Origin: Stramenopiles sp. TOSAG23-2
Taxonomy: Eukaryota; Sar
NCBI GenBank assembly: GCA_900128395.1
Contig: LT650023.1
Location: forward strand, 1 to 10,362
Reading direction: 5' to 3'
Length of the DNA: 10,362 bases
The translations under genes were made by a program, and so were the position numbers. Numbering within the stretch: position 1 is the stretch's first letter; each line of letters begins with the position of its first letter. This document shows, in pieces, positions 8,201 to 10,362 of this stretch. Under the pieces are notes generated by a model. The model was not told where the DNA came from and made no database searches. It worked only from the letters and a program-made list of their open reading frames with translations.

Positions 8201-10116
8201 GCAGCCCGTCCTTCTAGTCGACCATGCTCCAGCTGCGTGCCTGATGCATCGCGTTTTGCCAATGTTGGCAATATAATACCAAGTGCATTAATATCATCTT
8301 CATCCAATTGGTGGTTAAATTTTAACGCAAGAACCTCTCCATATGATGGTGATGTTGATAAATTTGCGGCAGCAGTCAAAATTTGTCCAAAGGCAAAATA
8401 TGGAGTTTGCTTCTCAATTGCAGATCCAGTACCCATTAGGAAACGAACGTTGTCATCAATTGCCTCGCGCTGTAGTTGCCATACAATTGCACTTTTTCCC
8501 ATACCTGCTAGACCTTCCAAAATGTAGGCACTACCTTTTTTTTCTTCCAACATAGCTTTCAAACCAGCTCGAAGTTTTGTCATTTCGCCTTCACGGCCTA
8601 CAAAAACGCCTTTATCCAATTCATCTTGATTTTTATGACGTACAGCTCCTGCTCTTCTTCCATAAGGACGCAATGCTCGAAACATTCCATCTTTACCTTT
8701 TACCTCAATAGGATTTGTCATGTCGTATCCAATATAATTTTGTGTTGCATTGTAAACACGTTCTGACACTAATATTTTTCCCAAATCAGCTTTGCCCATC
8801 AATCGAGCAGCCATATTTGTCTCTGCGCCCATTACAACAAAATCATTACGAGAAGGGTGACCACAAATACCAGTAAAACATTGTCCCATCGATATCCCAA
8901 CTTTGCAAGGGTTGCTTAATGATGAACATGCAGAGGACGCCTCTAACGAAAACAACACTGCTCTCAAAGCATCCACTTCGGTAATCTGGGTTATGCCGAA
9001 ACATGCAATCATTGTACAGCCTTTATCTTCAAATAAAAAATCACGCATTTGTCCTTCAAATTTTGCAAGTACAGAACGAAGTGCAGAATATACATCATTT
9101 AAGTTCGACTCATTTACTCCATCTGAAGTCACCGATTCCTTTGCAACTCCAGGTAATGAAAGAAAAACTACTACAACACGTCTTCTTTCGTTTTCAAATT
9201 GAGCATTACCACCTTTGGCACGTACTATTGGTGGAATGTATGATGATGCAATTTCGGGGCATGAAGAAAGCTCAGCCGTGTACGTATCAATCATACTACC
9301 ACGCTTAGACATTCGCCTTTGTGTTTCCTCCACATCTTCTTCATCATCAAGGATATCCTCTGTTTTTGTATCCCGCGTTATTGTTAAGCCGCCATATGCC
9401 TTGACAGTACCTGGCTTTGCTCGATCTAAAAGCCCTGCAGCAATTTTTATTGGCCTTCCAGCAATTAGAAACCATCTTTGTTTAATTCGTTCAAATTCAG
9501 CACGTGACATAATACTCTGTTCATCTTTTTTCATTCTTTGTCTAGCGCTATTAGACCGTGGTGAAGAGCCACGTAATTCCTTTAAATGAATACGTTGCAG
9601 AGGCGCACTCGCAGCTAGTCCACCATGCAAATCGAGATCGGGGCTTGTATCTTTGATAACTTTTAACATTTCAAGTGCACATTCTTTTGCACGTTCAAAT
9701 GATTTCTCATCCCCCCTATCTTCTGGGTCTGACGGTATTGCAGAAAACGTACAAATTAAACAATCGCCAGCTATTTTTACGACTTCTCCTTCATATCGAT
9801 GAGTTACATTTACTAAGACTGAAATTGCAGCAGACATTTGCGATGCAAATTCTTCCGCTCCTTTCGCATCACCATGTTCTGCGGTTAACTTTTCGCCTAA
9901 GGCAGTAAAACCTGAAATATCTGCTAATAATAAACATGCTTCGACCAGTTTTTTACTTGGGGCATCAGGCAAAGCACCTTTCGCTGCAATTTCCAAACGA
10001 ACAGAGCGAGGGATCAAACCAGCTCTTTTTGGCGAAATAAATGTTTGAGCCGCCTCGGGATTGACTTTACTTTCGTTGCCAGGCAAATCAAGCTCAACTG
10101 CATATTTTTCAGCCAT
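5209..10116 (-). CDS. Soluble adenylyl cyclase-like protein: two class III cyclase domains, STAND NTPase, coiled coil
   Basis: A 1635-aa enzyme predicted to make cAMP from ATP, resembling animal sAC (ADCY10), with no membrane segments. The ATG at 10116-10114 has A at -3 and G at +4; a TAA lies in frame just upstream (10140-10138). C1 (about 55-235) has metal Asp66 (LLADISGFT) and Asp118 (VKIAGDC), 52 apart as in human sAC, and Lys114 in the place of the bicarbonate-site Lys95. C2 (about 312-460) lacks metal Asps but has Lys365 (FEDKGC), Asn434 and Arg438 (TNMAARL), so one C1-C2 site is expected. Next come FVGRE (505-509), Walker A GLAGMGKS (535-542), Walker B FVFED (654-658) and GGIPMYL (779-785), a STAND/AAA_16-type NTPase. 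Residues about 930-1490 are helical, TPR-like; 1500-1625 is a charged coiled coil. The gene is intronless over 4.9 kb. Guanylyl cyclase activity is not excluded. Confidence 0.93.
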   Translation of the reverse strand: MAEKYAVELDLPGNESKVNPEAAQTFISPKRAGLIPRSVRLEIAAKGALPDAPSKKLVEACLLLADISGFTALGEKLTAEHGDAKGAEEFASQMSAAISVLVNVTHRYEGEVVKIAGDCLICTFSAIPSDPEDRGDEKSFERAKECALEMLKVIKDTSPDLDLHGGLAASAPLQRIHLKELRGSSPRSNSARQRMKKDEQSIMSRAEFERIKQRWFLIAGRPIKIAAGLLDRAKPGTVKAYGGLTITRDTKTEDILDDEEDVEETQRRMSKRGSMIDTYTAELSSCPEIASSYIPPIVRAKGGNAQFENERRRVVVVFLSLPGVAKESVTSDGVNESNLNDVYSALRSVLAKFEGQMRDFLFEDKGCTMIACFGITQITEVDALRAVLFSLEASSACSSLSNPCKVGISMGQCFTGICGHPSRNDFVVMGAETNMAARLMGKADLGKILVSERVYNATQNYIGYDMTNPIEVKGKDGMFRALRPYGRRAGAVRHKNQDELDKGVFVGREGEMTKLRAGLKAMLEEKKGSAYILEGLAGMGKSAIVWQLQREAIDDNVRFLMGTGSAIEKQTPYFAFGQILTAAANLSTSPSYGEVLALKFNHQLDEDDINALGIILPTLAKRDASGTQLEHGRLEGRAAKVCLKIFQSLENTIFVFEDAHWIDSQSWIMLQMVLPQLSIGSIVMIVTRPPNMISQQKAGGADKALQDEGETLEDEWLEDDDRIKFSRILAALKENSDITLMELGTMDHDTMRTLIAKTLDVGSEKVSDEFVKLLNQKAGGIPMYLSSMTNWLKEKDMVKKDDDGNIFFTGDINSIKFPSSIMDTVMERIDSLDDEAKVLIKVCSCFGFEFRQENLMNVAPQFLSSQDLNHLQAILEVLAARGLVVAVTGESVSKMMKFTHQIITECAHNLMLDSQRRQVHRAIVEEYENSSIKFEMDVLAFHWLRSGEVDRGCDMLQNAALKALEIGAFKECVNSLSQAIAYSKGSGSNRIPYWMALLGFARNSYGDGITASKLMWDACHKLNDPTFVPQKRSKASVEMMMREYGEFDDIPTKVDGTFDDIDRAKLLISASLATSLYFNLRVQMKEKYGFSVSDVVEISEYYRYYALISAYKQNNVDLWYILHTNWAGANRGKLTLDDPDAVRRIYRRMTLLSSNKRLKIQYRAGAVRSPYQWYIFIAPEMVKKSLSRLEESFGMIDGNLKYANDQIGHLRQLSFALLSLGDVKMYKHYIDRMEKVRYDSEALEDQKAFGYQLVHFCKMHSCTISLDIKGAKSMFNTLMNMGKLFPNTTRSFPGNLFKFFMSVFINFVECLEGNWEKAMNFCKMQYGFSSKGINGTLGPGDPHLECNQAFVLLPSLMIFERIKGEPDADPIFGKALFAFRQQIEMYAKINPGTFRCGLQAYAAKITLALEDRPFGKTFENLLNTVEYAVEIDCLPLDVLVLKAELARWKGDVASLSEIITEMEKIGYNYQVHLQKETLAKLNSGELKAVDLSFVPEKPKEEEVSDQEKLAKLDQAIKSAKTEMTEANEAGNEDATNAARAKAKELKKERKALKKKMESEVEAEIDQAKIDELKAKIAEANERVNKAFDEDDDEAEEAALAEARALGKELAALTGGISITKKKLQDAQENDAKINS

Positions 10117-10362
10117 CTTGCTTCGTGGCTGTTCCAATTATCTATGTTTAACCGGATTGACGGACTGACCAAATATCCAAAATATCTGGGAAAAAAAAAT
10201 AATAAAAAAATATACCAAACGTAAAATTATCAACTATAAATGATTCTCTTCTAGTATTAATTCACGATTGTTACGTATGTGACTGCTTGTAGATATATAT
10301 ATATACATACAAACTTAGAATAAATATATTACAGAATACAACATCGATATCTTTTAATTCAT
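10117..10362. other. Upstream region of the cyclase gene
   Basis: This holds the 5' UTR and probable promoter of the minus-strand cyclase gene. It contains an A-rich run (about 10191-10209) and a TA dinucleotide run (10293-10304). No gene begins here on either strand within the window, and no specific promoter element can be named with confidence. Confidence 0.4.

Noticed and set aside
10117-10137. Upstream extension of the cyclase by 7 codons from a TTG
   Set aside because: The first in-frame ATG is at 10116-10114 in a strong context; TTG initiation is unlikely in a eukaryote.

Overview
The window looks like nuclear DNA of a single-celled eukaryote. Non-coding stretches are very A+T-rich. 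The genes have eukaryotic domain architectures (serine palmitoyltransferase LCB1, TMEM14/FAX, soluble-adenylyl-cyclase type), and one gene carries a spliceosomal intron with GTAAGT donor, TACTAAC branch site and TAG acceptor. Start codons sit in eukaryote-like contexts (A or G at -3, often G at +4), and no operon or Shine-Dalgarno layout is seen. A sAC-type cyclase beside an LCB1 and a TMEM14/FAX gene would fit a protist such as a stramenopile alga, but I cannot fix the lineage from sequence alone.

Layout, left to right. (1) 1-467, minus: the N-terminal 155 codons of a secreted protein with signal peptide, Gly-Ser linker and RCC1-like repeats, cut by the window edge. (2) 468-1925: a 1.46 kb spacer between divergent genes, with short direct and inverted repeats and no credible gene. 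(3) 1926-3491, plus: serine palmitoyltransferase subunit 1 (LCB1), intact over 521 codons except for an in-frame TAA at 2997-2999 where the family has Tyr. (4) 3492-3831: spacer between convergent genes. (5) 4323-3832, minus: a two-exon TMEM14/FAX-family membrane protein of 133 aa, reconstructed here across a 90-nt intron. (6) 4324-5208: very A+T-rich spacer with a cluster of palindromes near its right end. (7) 10116-5209, minus: an uninterrupted gene for a 1635-aa soluble adenylyl cyclase-like protein (two class III cyclase domains, STAND/AAA-type NTPase, helical repeats, C-terminal coiled coil). (8) 10117-10362: its upstream region.

The genes do not form an obvious pathway. LCB1 (first step of sphingolipid synthesis in the ER) and TMEM14/FAX (membrane transport of lipid-like molecules or porphyrins) are convergent neighbours with a loose lipid link; the cyclase is a signalling enzyme. 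Most worth checking are the single nonsense codon inside an otherwise well-conserved LCB1, and the cyclase's active-site pattern: catalytic Asp/Asn/Arg kept, with changes at two ligand-binding positions. I found no clear sign of an undescribed multi-gene system.
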